NCBI RefSeq assembly: GCF_040545925.1
Contig: NZ_JBEPMX010000001.1
Span: 186,001-250,000, forward strand
From: Alkalibacillus flavidus
GTDB taxonomy: Bacteria > Bacillota > Bacilli > Bacillales > Alkalibacillaceae
Length of the DNA: 64,000 nucleotides
Reading direction: 5' to 3'
Below the pieces are notes generated by a model, which was not told the origin of the DNA, did no database searches, and saw nothing but the letters and a program-made list of their open reading frames with translations. Numbering within the stretch: position 1 is the first letter of the stretch; every line of letters begins with the position of its first letter. A program made the translations under genes and the position numbers. This document shows, piece after piece, positions 41,795 to 50,357 of this stretch.

Positions 41795-42862
41795 ATGAAT
41801 AAGAAAAATGTATTAGTCATCGATGATTCTGCCTTTATGCGTAAAGTCGTATCGGATATTATTAATCAAGATCCTAAACTACATGTGATTGATACGGCGC
41901 GAAACGGTGAAGATGGTCTGAAAAAAGTAAAACAACATAAACCAGATGTCGTCACACTTGATATTGAAATGCCTGTAATGGATGGATTGACAGCATTACA
42001 ACACATTATGTCAGAACAACCAACTCCCGTTTTAATGTTATCGAGTTTAACATACGAAGGGGCAGAGAGTACGATTACTGCTTTACAGTACGGCGCAATT
42101 GACTTCATTAATAAAACGTCTGGGTCCATTTCTCTCGATTTAAACAAAAAAAGTGACGAAATTTGTACCAAGGTAAAACAAGTAGCCAAAGCCAATCTTC
42201 GTAAAAAAGCGACGTCGATGCCGGCCATGACACAAGAAGAATCGAATGTCAACACGACGTCAAAAGCTTCTCAGTTTCAACATGATCAAACCGTTGTTGC
42301 TGTAGGTGTTTCGACAGGTGGCCCGAAAGCATTGCAGGAATTTTTGACAAGAATCCCGAAATCATTTAATAGTCCTATACTTGTTGTGCAACATATGCCA
42401 GCTAAGTTCACACAATCTTTAGCTGAGCGATTGGATCGATTGTCTGACATACCTATTCATGAAGTGCAAAATGGCGAATTGTTAAAGCGTGGTCATGCTT
42501 ATATTGCACCAGGCGATTTCCATTTTGAAGTCAAAACCGTTGGACGCTCTTTAGCAGCTGTAATTACTCAAGATGAACCTATTGGTGGTCATCGTCCAAG
42601 TGTCAATAAGTTATTCAAATCCGTTGCGCACGTTCCAAATATGAACAAAGTAGCTATTGTTCTGACGGGGATGGGACATGACGGGACAGAAGGCGCACAA
42701 TATTTGAAGCAACATGATCCGTCAGCCTATTTAATAGCTGAATCGAAAGAGAGTGCTGTTATATATGGCATGCCTAAATCGCTCATCGAAGAAGCAAACC
42801 CACATTTAGTCAAACCAATAAAAGAGATGGCTGATGCTTTAGTTCAAGTCGTTAAGAAATAA
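41795..42862 (+). CDS. cheB: Chemotaxis protein-glutamate methylesterase CheB
   Basis: CheB demethylates and deamidates chemoreceptors for adaptation. The 355-residue protein has a receiver domain with Asp56 (VVTLDIEMP). The catalytic domain shows VGVSTGGPKAL with the active Ser, VVQHMPAKFTQSLAERL with His, and GMGHDGTEGAQ with Asp. It lies between flhG and cheA as in B. subtilis. No cheR is in this window. Confidence 0.97.
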   Translation: MNKKNVLVIDDSAFMRKVVSDIINQDPKLHVIDTARNGEDGLKKVKQHKPDVVTLDIEMPVMDGLTALQHIMSEQPTPVLMLSSLTYEGAESTITALQYGAIDFINKTSGSISLDLNKKSDEICTKVKQVAKANLRKKATSMPAMTQEESNVNTTSKASQFQHDQTVVAVGVSTGGPKALQEFLTRIPKSFNSPILVVQHMPAKFTQSLAERLDRLSDIPIHEVQNGELLKRGHAYIAPGDFHFEVKTVGRSLAAVITQDEPIGGHRPSVNKLFKSVAHVPNMNKVAIVLTGMGHDGTEGAQYLKQHDPSAYLIAESKESAVIYGMPKSLIEEANPHLVKPIKEMADALVQVVKK

Positions 42863-42874
42863 GGAGGCATTCGT

Positions 42875-44932
42875 GTGGAATCGAACCAATATTTAGACGT
42901 GTTCATTGACGAAAGTAAAGAAAATTTACAAGTGGTCAATGACGGCTTACTAGAATTAGAAAAGGAACCAACTAATCTATCAATCGTCGACGAAATTTTC
43001 CGAGCGGCGCATACACTTAAAGGTATGTCTGCCACAATGGGGTATGATGACTTATCCGACTTAACACATAAGATGGAGAACGTGTTAGATGCGATTCGAC
43101 ATGAAAAAGTAAGCGTCAATTCAGATGTCATGGACGTTTTGCTTAATTCAGTCGAGTATTTAGAAGACATGACGGCCGATATTGCTGAAGGCGGAAATGG
43201 TTCGATGAATGTTGGTACTGTTGTATCACAATTAAAAGCAATTGAAGCGGGTGAAGCTATACCTGATAAGTATACAACAGAAGCCGCTAATGAATCAGCT
43301 GCTACGACAACTAATGATGAACCTAAGACGTCCAGTTCAAATACACTAACTGTCGATCAGTTTGAGCAAACAGTATTAGAACAAGCGAAAATTGATGGAC
43401 AATCGGTATATCATATCACCGTGTCGTTATCAGAGGATTGCTTATTAAAAGTGGCTCGTGTCTATATGGTATTCGAAGTGCTTGAACAAAGTGGTGAAGT
43501 AATTAAATCGGTTCCAACTGTTGATGAACTTGAAAATGAAGAATTTGACCAAAGTTTTGATATTATTCTCGTCACTTCGGATAACGAAGATGATCTACAA
43601 GCAAAAATTATGAAAGTATCCGAAGTGAGAGAAGTCACGATTCAACCATTTGATGCTGAAGCTAACCAGTCAATTCAAGAACAAGAACAATCATCTGACG
43701 AAAGCGAATCAGACGAACAATCAGAAACGCCACAGAAAAATGAAAGTAATGATAATGGCGGTGAGCAAAAGAAAGCGGCAGGGAACAAAACGATTCGTGT
43801 GAATATCGAACGTTTGGATGCTCTTATGAACTTATTTGAAGAAATGGTGATTGATCGTGGTCGTCTAGAACAAATCTCAGAAGAATTAAACCATAATGAC
43901 CTTAAAGGAACGGTTGAACGTATTTCAAGAATTTCTGGCGATTTACAAAATATTATCTTAACGATGCGAATGGTTCCGATCGAACAAGTGTTTAATCGTT
44001 TCCCTCGTATGGTCCGCCAATTAACACGTGAACTCGGAAAAGATATTGATATGCAAATTGAAGGTGCTGAAACGGAATTAGACCGAACTGTCATTGATGA
44101 AATTGGTGATCCACTCGTTCACTTAATTCGTAATGCAGTTGACCATGGTATTGAGACACCTGAAGAACGTAAAAGTAAAGGGAAGCCTGGCCAAGGTAAA
44201 ATGTTGTTAAAGGCCTTCCATAGTGGTAACCATGTGTTTGTTGAGATTCGTGATGATGGACAAGGCATTAATAAAGAGAAAGTCTTGCAAAAAGCGATCG
44301 ATAATGGCGTGGTTAGTGCAGAACAATCTTCTAGTCTATCAGATAAACAAATCAATGAATTGATTCTAGCAAGTGGTTTTTCAACTGCTCAAGAGATTTC
44401 AGATATTTCAGGGCGTGGGGTCGGTTTAGATGTTGTTAAAAGCACCATTGAATCACTAGGTGGTTCAATTGAGATTGAATCTGAGTTTGGAAAAGGTACT
44501 ACGTTCTCCATTCAACTCCCATTAACTTTATCGATTATTTCGGTTATGCTCGTTGTCGTAGAACAAGAAACGTACGCGATTCCGTTATCATCGATTATTG
44601 AAACAGCTGTCATTAAGCGCTCAGAAGTGATGAAAGCTCATAATAAAGAAGTGATTGATTTCCGTGGTCATATCGTACCGCTTGTCGATTTACGAAATGT
44701 TTTCGAAGTCCCTAAAGCAAATGATGACGAAGAAGACTATTATTCTGTCGTCGTTGTACGAAAAGGCGACCAAATGGCCGGATTAGTTGTCGATTCTTTC
44801 ATTGGCCAGCAAGAAATTGTGTTGAAGAGTTTAGGTGACTACTTATCAAACGTGTTTGCTATTTCGGGTGCCACTATTTTAGGTAATGGTGAAGTTGCTT
44901 TAATCGTAGATAGCAACGCATTGATTAAATAA
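42875..44932 (+). CDS. cheA: Chemotaxis histidine kinase CheA
   Basis: CheA phosphorylates CheY and CheB under receptor control. The 685-residue protein has P1 with His46 (FRAAHTLKGMSATMGY), a P2 domain (about 160-260), an acidic linker, P3 dimerisation helices, P4 ATPase (HLIRNAVDHGIE, IRDDGQGIN, GRGVGLDVVKS) and P5 resembling CheW. GTG 42875 follows AAGGAGG. cheW starts 12 bases after the stop. Confidence 0.98.
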   Translation: MESNQYLDVFIDESKENLQVVNDGLLELEKEPTNLSIVDEIFRAAHTLKGMSATMGYDDLSDLTHKMENVLDAIRHEKVSVNSDVMDVLLNSVEYLEDMTADIAEGGNGSMNVGTVVSQLKAIEAGEAIPDKYTTEAANESAATTTNDEPKTSSSNTLTVDQFEQTVLEQAKIDGQSVYHITVSLSEDCLLKVARVYMVFEVLEQSGEVIKSVPTVDELENEEFDQSFDIILVTSDNEDDLQAKIMKVSEVREVTIQPFDAEANQSIQEQEQSSDESESDEQSETPQKNESNDNGGEQKKAAGNKTIRVNIERLDALMNLFEEMVIDRGRLEQISEELNHNDLKGTVERISRISGDLQNIILTMRMVPIEQVFNRFPRMVRQLTRELGKDIDMQIEGAETELDRTVIDEIGDPLVHLIRNAVDHGIETPEERKSKGKPGQGKMLLKAFHSGNHVFVEIRDDGQGINKEKVLQKAIDNGVVSAEQSSSLSDKQINELILASGFSTAQEISDISGRGVGLDVVKSTIESLGGSIEIESEFGKGTTFSIQLPLTLSIISVMLVVVEQETYAIPLSSIIETAVIKRSEVMKAHNKEVIDFRGHIVPLVDLRNVFEVPKANDDEEDYYSVVVVRKGDQMAGLVVDSFIGQQEIVLKSLGDYLSNVFAISGATILGNGEVALIVDSNALIK

Positions 44933-44944
44933 GGAGGCGTAATC

Positions 44945-45409
44945 ATGAGTGAAGCGATACAAGATGATAAAGTGATCGTATTTAAATTAAAAGATGAAGA
45001 ATACGGGATTCCGATTGAAAATGTGGGTTCTATTGAACGAATTTTTAATATAACACGTGTCCCACGTGCTCCGAAGTTTGTAAAAGGTGTAATGAATTTA
45101 CGTGGTGTTATAACGCCTATTATCGACCTCCGTGAACGTTTTGGGTTAGAACAAATTGAACAAACCGAAAGCACACGTATTATTATCATTAATGTTGATG
45201 GTAAGAGTATTGGTGTTGTCGTTGATGCAGCGAATGATGTCGTTGATGTTCCACACGATATCGTTGAGCCATCACCTGAAGTAGTTGGCTCTATTAATGC
45301 CGATTACATCCGAGGAGTCGCTAAAGTCGATCAACGATTATTAATATTACTCAATCTTGATAAAGTGTTATCTGAAGAAGAGTTTGAGCAACTATCGACA
45401 ATCGATTAA
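44945..45409 (+). CDS. cheW: Chemotaxis coupling protein CheW
   Basis: CheW links chemoreceptors to CheA. The 154-residue protein has the family pattern FKLKDEEYGIPIENVGSIERIFNITRVPRAPKFVKGVMNLRGVITPIIDLRERFG and GVVVDAANDVVDVP. The start is ATG after AAGGAGGCG. It has the same fold as the CheA P5 domain encoded just upstream. Confidence 0.98.
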   Translation: MSEAIQDDKVIVFKLKDEEYGIPIENVGSIERIFNITRVPRAPKFVKGVMNLRGVITPIIDLRERFGLEQIEQTESTRIIIINVDGKSIGVVVDAANDVVDVPHDIVEPSPEVVGSINADYIRGVAKVDQRLLILLNLDKVLSEEEFEQLSTID

Positions 45410-45434
45410 TTTTGCACATGAGAGGATTTGCGCG

Positions 45435-46064
45435 ATGAATGATTATTTCAACTTTGAACAATTACACTTAGACATATTAAAAGAAATTGGCAATATCGGC
45501 GCAGGGAATGCTGCGACGTCTCTATCGCAGTTAATCAATCGCTCTGTTTCGATGACGGTTCCGATAGTTAATATCGTTTCATTTGATGAAATGATGGAAG
45601 AAATCGGCGGGAAAGACGAAGTTCAAGCAGCGGTTTTTGTTCAAGCGACCGGTGACATTACCGGCAATATGTTTTTTATGATTCCGCCAGAAGAAGCTGA
45701 TATTTTCTCCCAATTGATGGTTGGTGATGAAACCCAAAAGGTATCAAACGGTGATGAAATTGCGACATCAGCGTTTCTTGAGCTCGGTAATATTTTAACA
45801 GGTTCTTATTTAAGAGCTTTTTCTGATTTTACGAAACTGGACATTAATCAATCAGTCCCGAATGTTGCGATTGATATGGTTGGTGCCATGTTAACACAAG
45901 GCCTGCTTGAAATTTCGACGATGTCAGATCAAGCGATTATGATTGAAACCATTTTGCACGATATAGAAGGTTTTGACCAAGATATTAAAGGTCATTTCTT
46001 TTTATTACCAAACCCTGACGCCTATGAAACGATTTTTAATGCATTAGGAGTCAGCATGTCATGA
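45435..46064 (+). CDS. cheC: CheY-P phosphatase CheC
   Basis: CheC removes phosphate from CheY-P and is activated by CheD. The 209-residue protein has both phosphatase motifs, LKEIGNIGAGNAATSLSQL near residue 13-31 and FLELGNILTGSYLRAFSDF near 110-130, each with the Glu and Asn pair. ATG 45435 follows GAGAGG by nine bases; a longer reading from 45357 would lie in cheW. The stop overlaps cheD by four bases. Confidence 0.96.
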   Translation: MNDYFNFEQLHLDILKEIGNIGAGNAATSLSQLINRSVSMTVPIVNIVSFDEMMEEIGGKDEVQAAVFVQATGDITGNMFFMIPPEEADIFSQLMVGDETQKVSNGDEIATSAFLELGNILTGSYLRAFSDFTKLDINQSVPNVAIDMVGAMLTQGLLEISTMSDQAIMIETILHDIEGFDQDIKGHFFLLPNPDAYETIFNALGVSMS

Positions 46065-46558
46065 CACAAGTTACAGAAGTCGTAAAAGTAGGTATTGCCG
46101 ATTTAAATATTGCTAAACATCCGCAAACGATTATGACAGCTGGTTTAGGCTCATGCATAGGGTTAATCTTATACGATGAAACCTCAAAAATAGCGGGGTT
46201 AGTGCATGTGATGCTACCGGATTCATCAATGGCTCGAAATAAATCATTCAAAGAAGCAAAATTTGCAGATACAGGGATCGAGGCTTTATTAAGCTTGCTC
46301 GAAAAGGAAGGCGTCCGAAAATCTAGATTAAAAGCAAAGATGGCTGGCGGAGCACAAATGTTTAACACGGCAAACAGTAGTGAGATGATGCGAATTGGTT
46401 ATCGTAATGCCGAGGCTGTAAGAGCTATACTAAAAGAACATAAGATACCATTAATTGCAGAAGATTGTGGTGGTAACAAGGGTAGGACGGTTGAGTTTTT
46501 ACTTGATCAATCGTTACTTAAAATTAGAACGATTCAAGAAGGTGTGACATATATCTAA
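46061..46558 (+). CDS. cheD: Chemoreceptor glutamine deamidase CheD
   Basis: CheD deamidates receptor glutamines and stimulates CheC. The 165-residue protein has the catalytic Cys in TAGLGSCIGLILYDE and His in GLVHVMLPDS, with KAKMAGGAQMF, RNAEAVRAIL and DCGGNKGRTVEF as family marks. It is coupled to cheC by overlap and to the next unknown gene by one base. Confidence 0.97.
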   Translation: MTQVTEVVKVGIADLNIAKHPQTIMTAGLGSCIGLILYDETSKIAGLVHVMLPDSSMARNKSFKEAKFADTGIEALLSLLEKEGVRKSRLKAKMAGGAQMFNTANSSEMMRIGYRNAEAVRAILKEHKIPLIAEDCGGNKGRTVEFLLDQSLLKIRTIQEGVTYI

Positions 46559-46896
46559 TGGCTGGTTCAATTTGGTATAACATTCTATTATCAACCATTA
46601 TGGCGGTCTATACATTTTTATTATCGATCATGAATAATACACCACAACATTCATTGATTCGTGGTGTTGCTGTTCTAATCGTCACATTTGTTGTCGTATT
46701 TCTAATACGGCGTATGGTTAGTTGGATAATAGAAACGAGACGCAGACGTGAAGAAGACCTTATCGTTTCATCAACAGATGATGCAACTCCATTATCTGTA
46801 AACGAGACAGAGGATCAAGAGGCGATCGACAGTGAAGAAGCGGCTGAGCGTGTTAGAGCGATGATGCAAGATGAACAAGAACAACGAGAATCTTAA
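46558..46896 (+). CDS. Unrecognised small two-helix membrane protein between cheD and sigD
   Basis: I do not recognise this 112-residue protein. It has a likely membrane helix at about 8-25 (LLSTIMAVYTFLLSIM) and a second at about 38-60 (VAVLIVTFVVVFLIRRMVSWII). A basic ETRRRREED patch and an acidic, helix-prone cytosolic tail follow, ending VRAMMQDEQEQRES. The ATG overlaps the cheD stop (TAATG), and sigD follows after 18 bases, so it is translated with the chemotaxis genes. B. subtilis has no gene at this point as far as I know. A motility role is inferred from place only. Confidence 0.75.
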   Translation: MAGSIWYNILLSTIMAVYTFLLSIMNNTPQHSLIRGVAVLIVTFVVVFLIRRMVSWIIETRRRREEDLIVSSTDDATPLSVNETEDQEAIDSEEAAERVRAMMQDEQEQRES

Positions 46897-46914
46897 TCTT
46901 GGGGGTGCGTGGCG

Positions 46915-47676
46915 TTGAATGAGTCAACAACTTCTATGTCCGCATTGTGGAATAAATGGCAAGAGACGAAAGATCAAGAAGCAGGCAATTTATTAGTTGA
47001 ACATTATATGCCGTTGGTGGAATACCAGGTTAATCGGATTCATTCCCACCTTCCAAGAAATGTTGAAAAACAAGATGTGAAAAGTTTAGCCTTCATGGGC
47101 CTTGTCGACGCATTAGAAAAATTTGATACAGACCGTGATTTGAAATTTGATACGTATGCATCATTTCGAATTAGGGGAGCTATTATCGACGGTTTACGAA
47201 AAGAAGACTGGCTTCCACGTTCAGTGCGTGAAAAATCAAAAGAAATCGAACAAGCATATGAAGCACTTGAGCAAACATACCAAAGAGAACCCACTGTTGA
47301 TGAATTGGCTAATTATGTAAGTTTACCTGCTGATGATGTAGCTGAAGTGTTGAAAGATACTCTATTTGCACACGTTTTATCGATTGAAGAGAAAACATCT
47401 GAGCAGGATGATGATACACGAGAGAATTTACGCAATACGATTCCAGACACGCACGAACTTCAACCTGATCAACAACTCATAAAACAAGAAAATATATCAG
47501 AATTAGTTCAAACGATGGAACAATTAAATGAAAATGAACAGATGGTCCTAAGCTTATTTTATAAAGAAGAATTGACATTAACTGAAATCGGTGATGTATT
47601 AGAATTATCAACATCCCGTATTTCACAAATACACACAAAAGCTATAGCAAAATTACGCCACTTATTATTAGCTTAA
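46915..47676 (+). CDS. sigD: RNA polymerase sigma factor SigD (motility)
   Basis: Sigma-D transcribes flagellin, stator, chemoreceptor and autolysin genes. The 253-residue protein has region 2 with LVEHYMPLVEYQVNRI and FDTYASFRIRGAIIDGLRKEDWLPRSVREK, which is nearly identical to B. subtilis. Region 3 follows, and region 4 has VLSLFYKEELTLTEIGDVLELSTSRISQIHTKA. TTG 46915 lies eight bases after GGGGG; GTG 46909 is too near. It is near the operon's end, as in B. subtilis, where distance from the promoter affects its level. Confidence 0.96.
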   Translation: MNESTTSMSALWNKWQETKDQEAGNLLVEHYMPLVEYQVNRIHSHLPRNVEKQDVKSLAFMGLVDALEKFDTDRDLKFDTYASFRIRGAIIDGLRKEDWLPRSVREKSKEIEQAYEALEQTYQREPTVDELANYVSLPADDVAEVLKDTLFAHVLSIEEKTSEQDDDTRENLRNTIPDTHELQPDQQLIKQENISELVQTMEQLNENEQMVLSLFYKEELTLTEIGDVLELSTSRISQIHTKAIAKLRHLLLA

Positions 47677-47696
47677 GACAAGGGGGTGTCAGTTAA

Positions 47697-49238
47697 ATGG
47701 AATTAACTGACTTTATTAAGCTGAAAGTGTCTGATGATCGTTTAACAGCGTCACTCGAAGCCGACATGGATTATATTGAAAGTGTTAAAACAGAACAACA
47801 ATATAATGAAGAAGCTGACGATGAAAATGATGGTGAAAATGATGCTGATGAGCAGACCGAACAAGAGCATGATCACGGTGATACCATAGTTGAAACAGAA
47901 CGTGAATGTTTCGATGAGATAGTGACTGTTGACGCTGTACTGACATATGTAGAAGAGCAAGGTGTTCAAGTTCAAGTCGACCGTGAAGCGGTTGAATCAT
48001 TTTGCGAATTTGTTTTGAATACAGAATCATTTGAAGAAAAAAAATACAGTCAAGCTATAGCTCACGGGCAAGCAGCTGTTGATGGTGACGATGGCTATTT
48101 AGATTATCACATTAATTTAATGACAGAAAATACAGTAGATGATTCCGATCAAAAAGTCGATTTTAAAGAAATGATGAAGATTCCCATTGTGGAAATTGAC
48201 GACCCATTAGTCACATTCGTCAGCCCTACAGAAGGGGAAAATGGAACGGACGTCTATGGTCAAGATATCAAACCAAAGCGCGGAAAAGATGTTAGCTTAA
48301 AAACAGGTGAAAATACGAAGTTAAATGACAATAATGCGACGGTTTATGCAACAGATAGTGGACAAGTTACATTTACAGAAAAAGAAATCAAGGTGCTTCC
48401 TGTTTATGAAGTCCAAGACAATTTAGACTTAAAAGTTGGTAATATTGATTTTAATGGTTCAATCGTGATCAATGGCGATGTACCAGAAGGTTTTACGTTA
48501 AAAGCGCGCGGCGATATTGCAATTCAAGGGGTTGTGGAAGCGTCGTACTTAGAAGCTTGTGGATCTGTCTTCATTAAGGAAGGTGTATCAGCGTTAGGTA
48601 AAGGACATATCAAGGCGACATTAGATATTTTTGCGGGCAATGTGAATCAAGCCAATTTAGAAGCGGGTCGTCATGTACAAGTGAACAATTCAATTTTACA
48701 TAGTGATGTCATTGCTAGAGAGCAAGTGATATGTCAAAAAGGTCACATTATTGGTGGTTCGGTCTCTGGAGGACAGTACGTCGAGGCTAAAGACATCGGT
48801 AATCGTATGAGCTCAAAAACGAAGATCTTTTTAGGTGAAAATAAAAAAGCAGTCGAAAAGAAAACCTATATTGAAACACGTATGAAAGAATTAATTGATC
48901 AACTCAAAAAATTAAAGGCTATCGGTGACAAATTAGAACAAGTCAAACAAACACGTGATTTATCAAGCAAAGAACGCGTGACATTGCTTCGTCAAAAGCA
49001 TTCATATGAAAAAGTTAGACTTGAATTAAATGAGTTAAATGATAAATATAAAATTTACGCCAAAGACGAAAATAGCGAAGAAGAAGTAGAACAGTTAATA
49101 AAAGTTGTTGTTCATGGTAGAATATATCCAAATGTAGAAGTGAATGTCGGAAAGTATGCCAAAGTATTTGATAAAGAATCCGATAGAGTGTCGGTTATTT
49201 TTCAAGATCGTGACTTTTCCGTCAATCCACTCGTTTAA
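47697..49238 (+). CDS. FapA-type (DUF342) protein
   Basis: The 513-residue protein fits the FapA/DUF342 family. An acidic, Asp/Glu-rich segment lies at about 35-60 (EEADDENDGENDADEQTEQ). The FapA core contains PIVEIDDPLVTFVSPTEGENGTDVYGQDIKPKRGKDV. A right-handed beta-helix-like region follows (GNIDFNGSIVINGDVPEG, GDIAIQGVVEAS, GGSVSGGQYVEAKDIG) at about 250-380. A coiled coil lies at about 390-455. FapA family proteins are tied to membrane or polar events in Vibrio and to motility operons in Firmicutes. It begins 20 bases after sigD with AAGGGGGTG upstream. Confidence 0.85.
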   Translation: MELTDFIKLKVSDDRLTASLEADMDYIESVKTEQQYNEEADDENDGENDADEQTEQEHDHGDTIVETERECFDEIVTVDAVLTYVEEQGVQVQVDREAVESFCEFVLNTESFEEKKYSQAIAHGQAAVDGDDGYLDYHINLMTENTVDDSDQKVDFKEMMKIPIVEIDDPLVTFVSPTEGENGTDVYGQDIKPKRGKDVSLKTGENTKLNDNNATVYATDSGQVTFTEKEIKVLPVYEVQDNLDLKVGNIDFNGSIVINGDVPEGFTLKARGDIAIQGVVEASYLEACGSVFIKEGVSALGKGHIKATLDIFAGNVNQANLEAGRHVQVNNSILHSDVIAREQVICQKGHIIGGSVSGGQYVEAKDIGNRMSSKTKIFLGENKKAVEKKTYIETRMKELIDQLKKLKAIGDKLEQVKQTRDLSSKERVTLLRQKHSYEKVRLELNELNDKYKIYAKDENSEEEVEQLIKVVVHGRIYPNVEVNVGKYAKVFDKESDRVSVIFQDRDFSVNPLV

Positions 49239-49315
49239 TGATGGTCCGTAACAAGATGTCCTTAAATAGGGAGTAACATTATGTTAAAGACCTAAAATAT
49301 AAAGGAGTCGATCGC

Positions 49316-49630
49316 ATGAGTTGGAAAGCTGTAGAACTACAAGTTGCTCTTCCAAGAACACAAGATGCAGGTCAACTTCAAGATCAATTACAACAACGTG
49401 CACAAATTATGCAAGATGTATTAAGCCAAGAACAACTGCGCGAACTAGAACGAAGACGAAAAGCTGTTTTAGAAGCGAATGAAGCAGTGCGAGCAAGCAA
49501 TGAAGACGATGAAGAATCACAAAATGACGGACAACAAGAACAAGGGCAAGGTCAACAATCTAAACAACAGGCGCCTAAACAATCGATACCTCATCCATAT
49601 TTAGGTGGACGAGTTGACTTTTCTGGATAG
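49316..49630 (+). CDS. Unrecognised 104-residue protein in motility operon
   Basis: I do not recognise this protein with certainty. It starts MSWKAVELQVALPRTQDAG, then a Gln-rich helix (about 20-65) likely to form a coiled coil, then a disordered acidic and Gln-rich part (65-90). It ends with IPHPYLGGRVDFSG, which looks like a short conserved C-terminal peptide. The ATG follows AAAGGAG. It lies between the FapA-type gene and a SwrB-like gene, so it belongs to the operon's sigD tail. No transmembrane segment or enzyme motif is present. Confidence 0.75.
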   Translation: MSWKAVELQVALPRTQDAGQLQDQLQQRAQIMQDVLSQEQLRELERRRKAVLEANEAVRASNEDDEESQNDGQQEQGQGQQSKQQAPKQSIPHPYLGGRVDFSG

Positions 49631-49654
49631 TTAACAAATATAGGTGGTATAACA

Positions 49655-50209
49655 GTGGAGATATTCAGTCTTATTTTACATGGCGTTGCGTTTATGGCGA
49701 TTTTATTTTTGTATCAAAAATTACGACAAGCAACTGAAAATGAACGTGAAGCTGATAGACGCATACAGGAAATTGAGGATCTATTCAACTCTTATTTATT
49801 AGAAATTAAGGACGAAAACCGTAAATTATTAGATGAAATGTCTAAAATCGAACAACATCCTACAAAGACGACACCCCAACCTTCTGAAACGTTCCAATCA
49901 CAACATACATCAGAGCCAGTTTATCAACCCCCTCAACAACATGTTTCGCAACGTTATCAGCCATCGTCTCAGACACAGCGTGACGAAACTGAAAAGCAAG
50001 CAGGGTATGATATTGCTTCTATCATTGACGAGAAACAAGATTATGTCGAGATTAACCAGCCTGATTATGGACAGTATGAATCACCTCGTCGCGATATTTT
50101 TCAATTATATGATCAAGGATACTCAATCGAAGCGATTGCGAAACAGTTAGATATGGGTTATACAGAAGTGGAGCTTATTGTAAAATTTCATTATAAAATG
50201 ACGCAATAA
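49655..50209 (+). CDS. swrB: SwrB/YlxL-like swarming motility protein
   Basis: The 184-residue protein has an N-terminal membrane helix (about 2-20, IFSLILHGVAFMAILFLY), then a coiled coil (20-70). A Gln/Pro/Ser-rich linker follows (72-115). A C-terminal helix-turn-helix-like segment ends it: DIFQLYDQGYSIEAIAKQLDMGYTEVELIVKF. This layout and position (last gene after sigD, before rpsB) fit B. subtilis SwrB, which promotes switch-ring maturation and swarming. The GTG start follows AGGTGG. Similarity was judged by eye, so orthology is probable, not proven. Confidence 0.75.
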   Translation: MEIFSLILHGVAFMAILFLYQKLRQATENEREADRRIQEIEDLFNSYLLEIKDENRKLLDEMSKIEQHPTKTTPQPSETFQSQHTSEPVYQPPQQHVSQRYQPSSQTQRDETEKQAGYDIASIIDEKQDYVEINQPDYGQYESPRRDIFQLYDQGYSIEAIAKQLDMGYTEVELIVKFHYKMTQ

Positions 50210-50275
50210 GGCTTGCCCACCTCATCATAATGTGATATATTTATTTTTGGTGTTAATACACACGTCTGTGGAAGT

Positions 50276-50307
50276 AAGTGAAGGTGCTCATGAATTGAGT
50301 TTCGCTT
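50276..50307 (+). promoter_or_regulatory. Candidate structured leader upstream of rpsB
   Basis: AAGTGAA (50276-50282) pairs with TTCGCTT (50301-50307) through one G-T pair, and CTCA (50287-50290) pairs with TGAG (50296-50299) inside. It lies in the 148-base gap before rpsB. The place fits a ribosomal-protein leader, but I could not match it to a known class. The promoter is not resolved. Confidence 0.45.
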
Positions 50308-50357
50308 ATGTATGAAGCAGTCGGAGGAAAACAAAAACCAATTAGGAGGATTTTATT

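Noticed and set aside
43675..44094. Minus-strand frame of 139 residues inside cheA
   Set aside because: It is antisense to conserved CheA linker and P3 domains, with Ser/Arg-biased composition typical of shadows.
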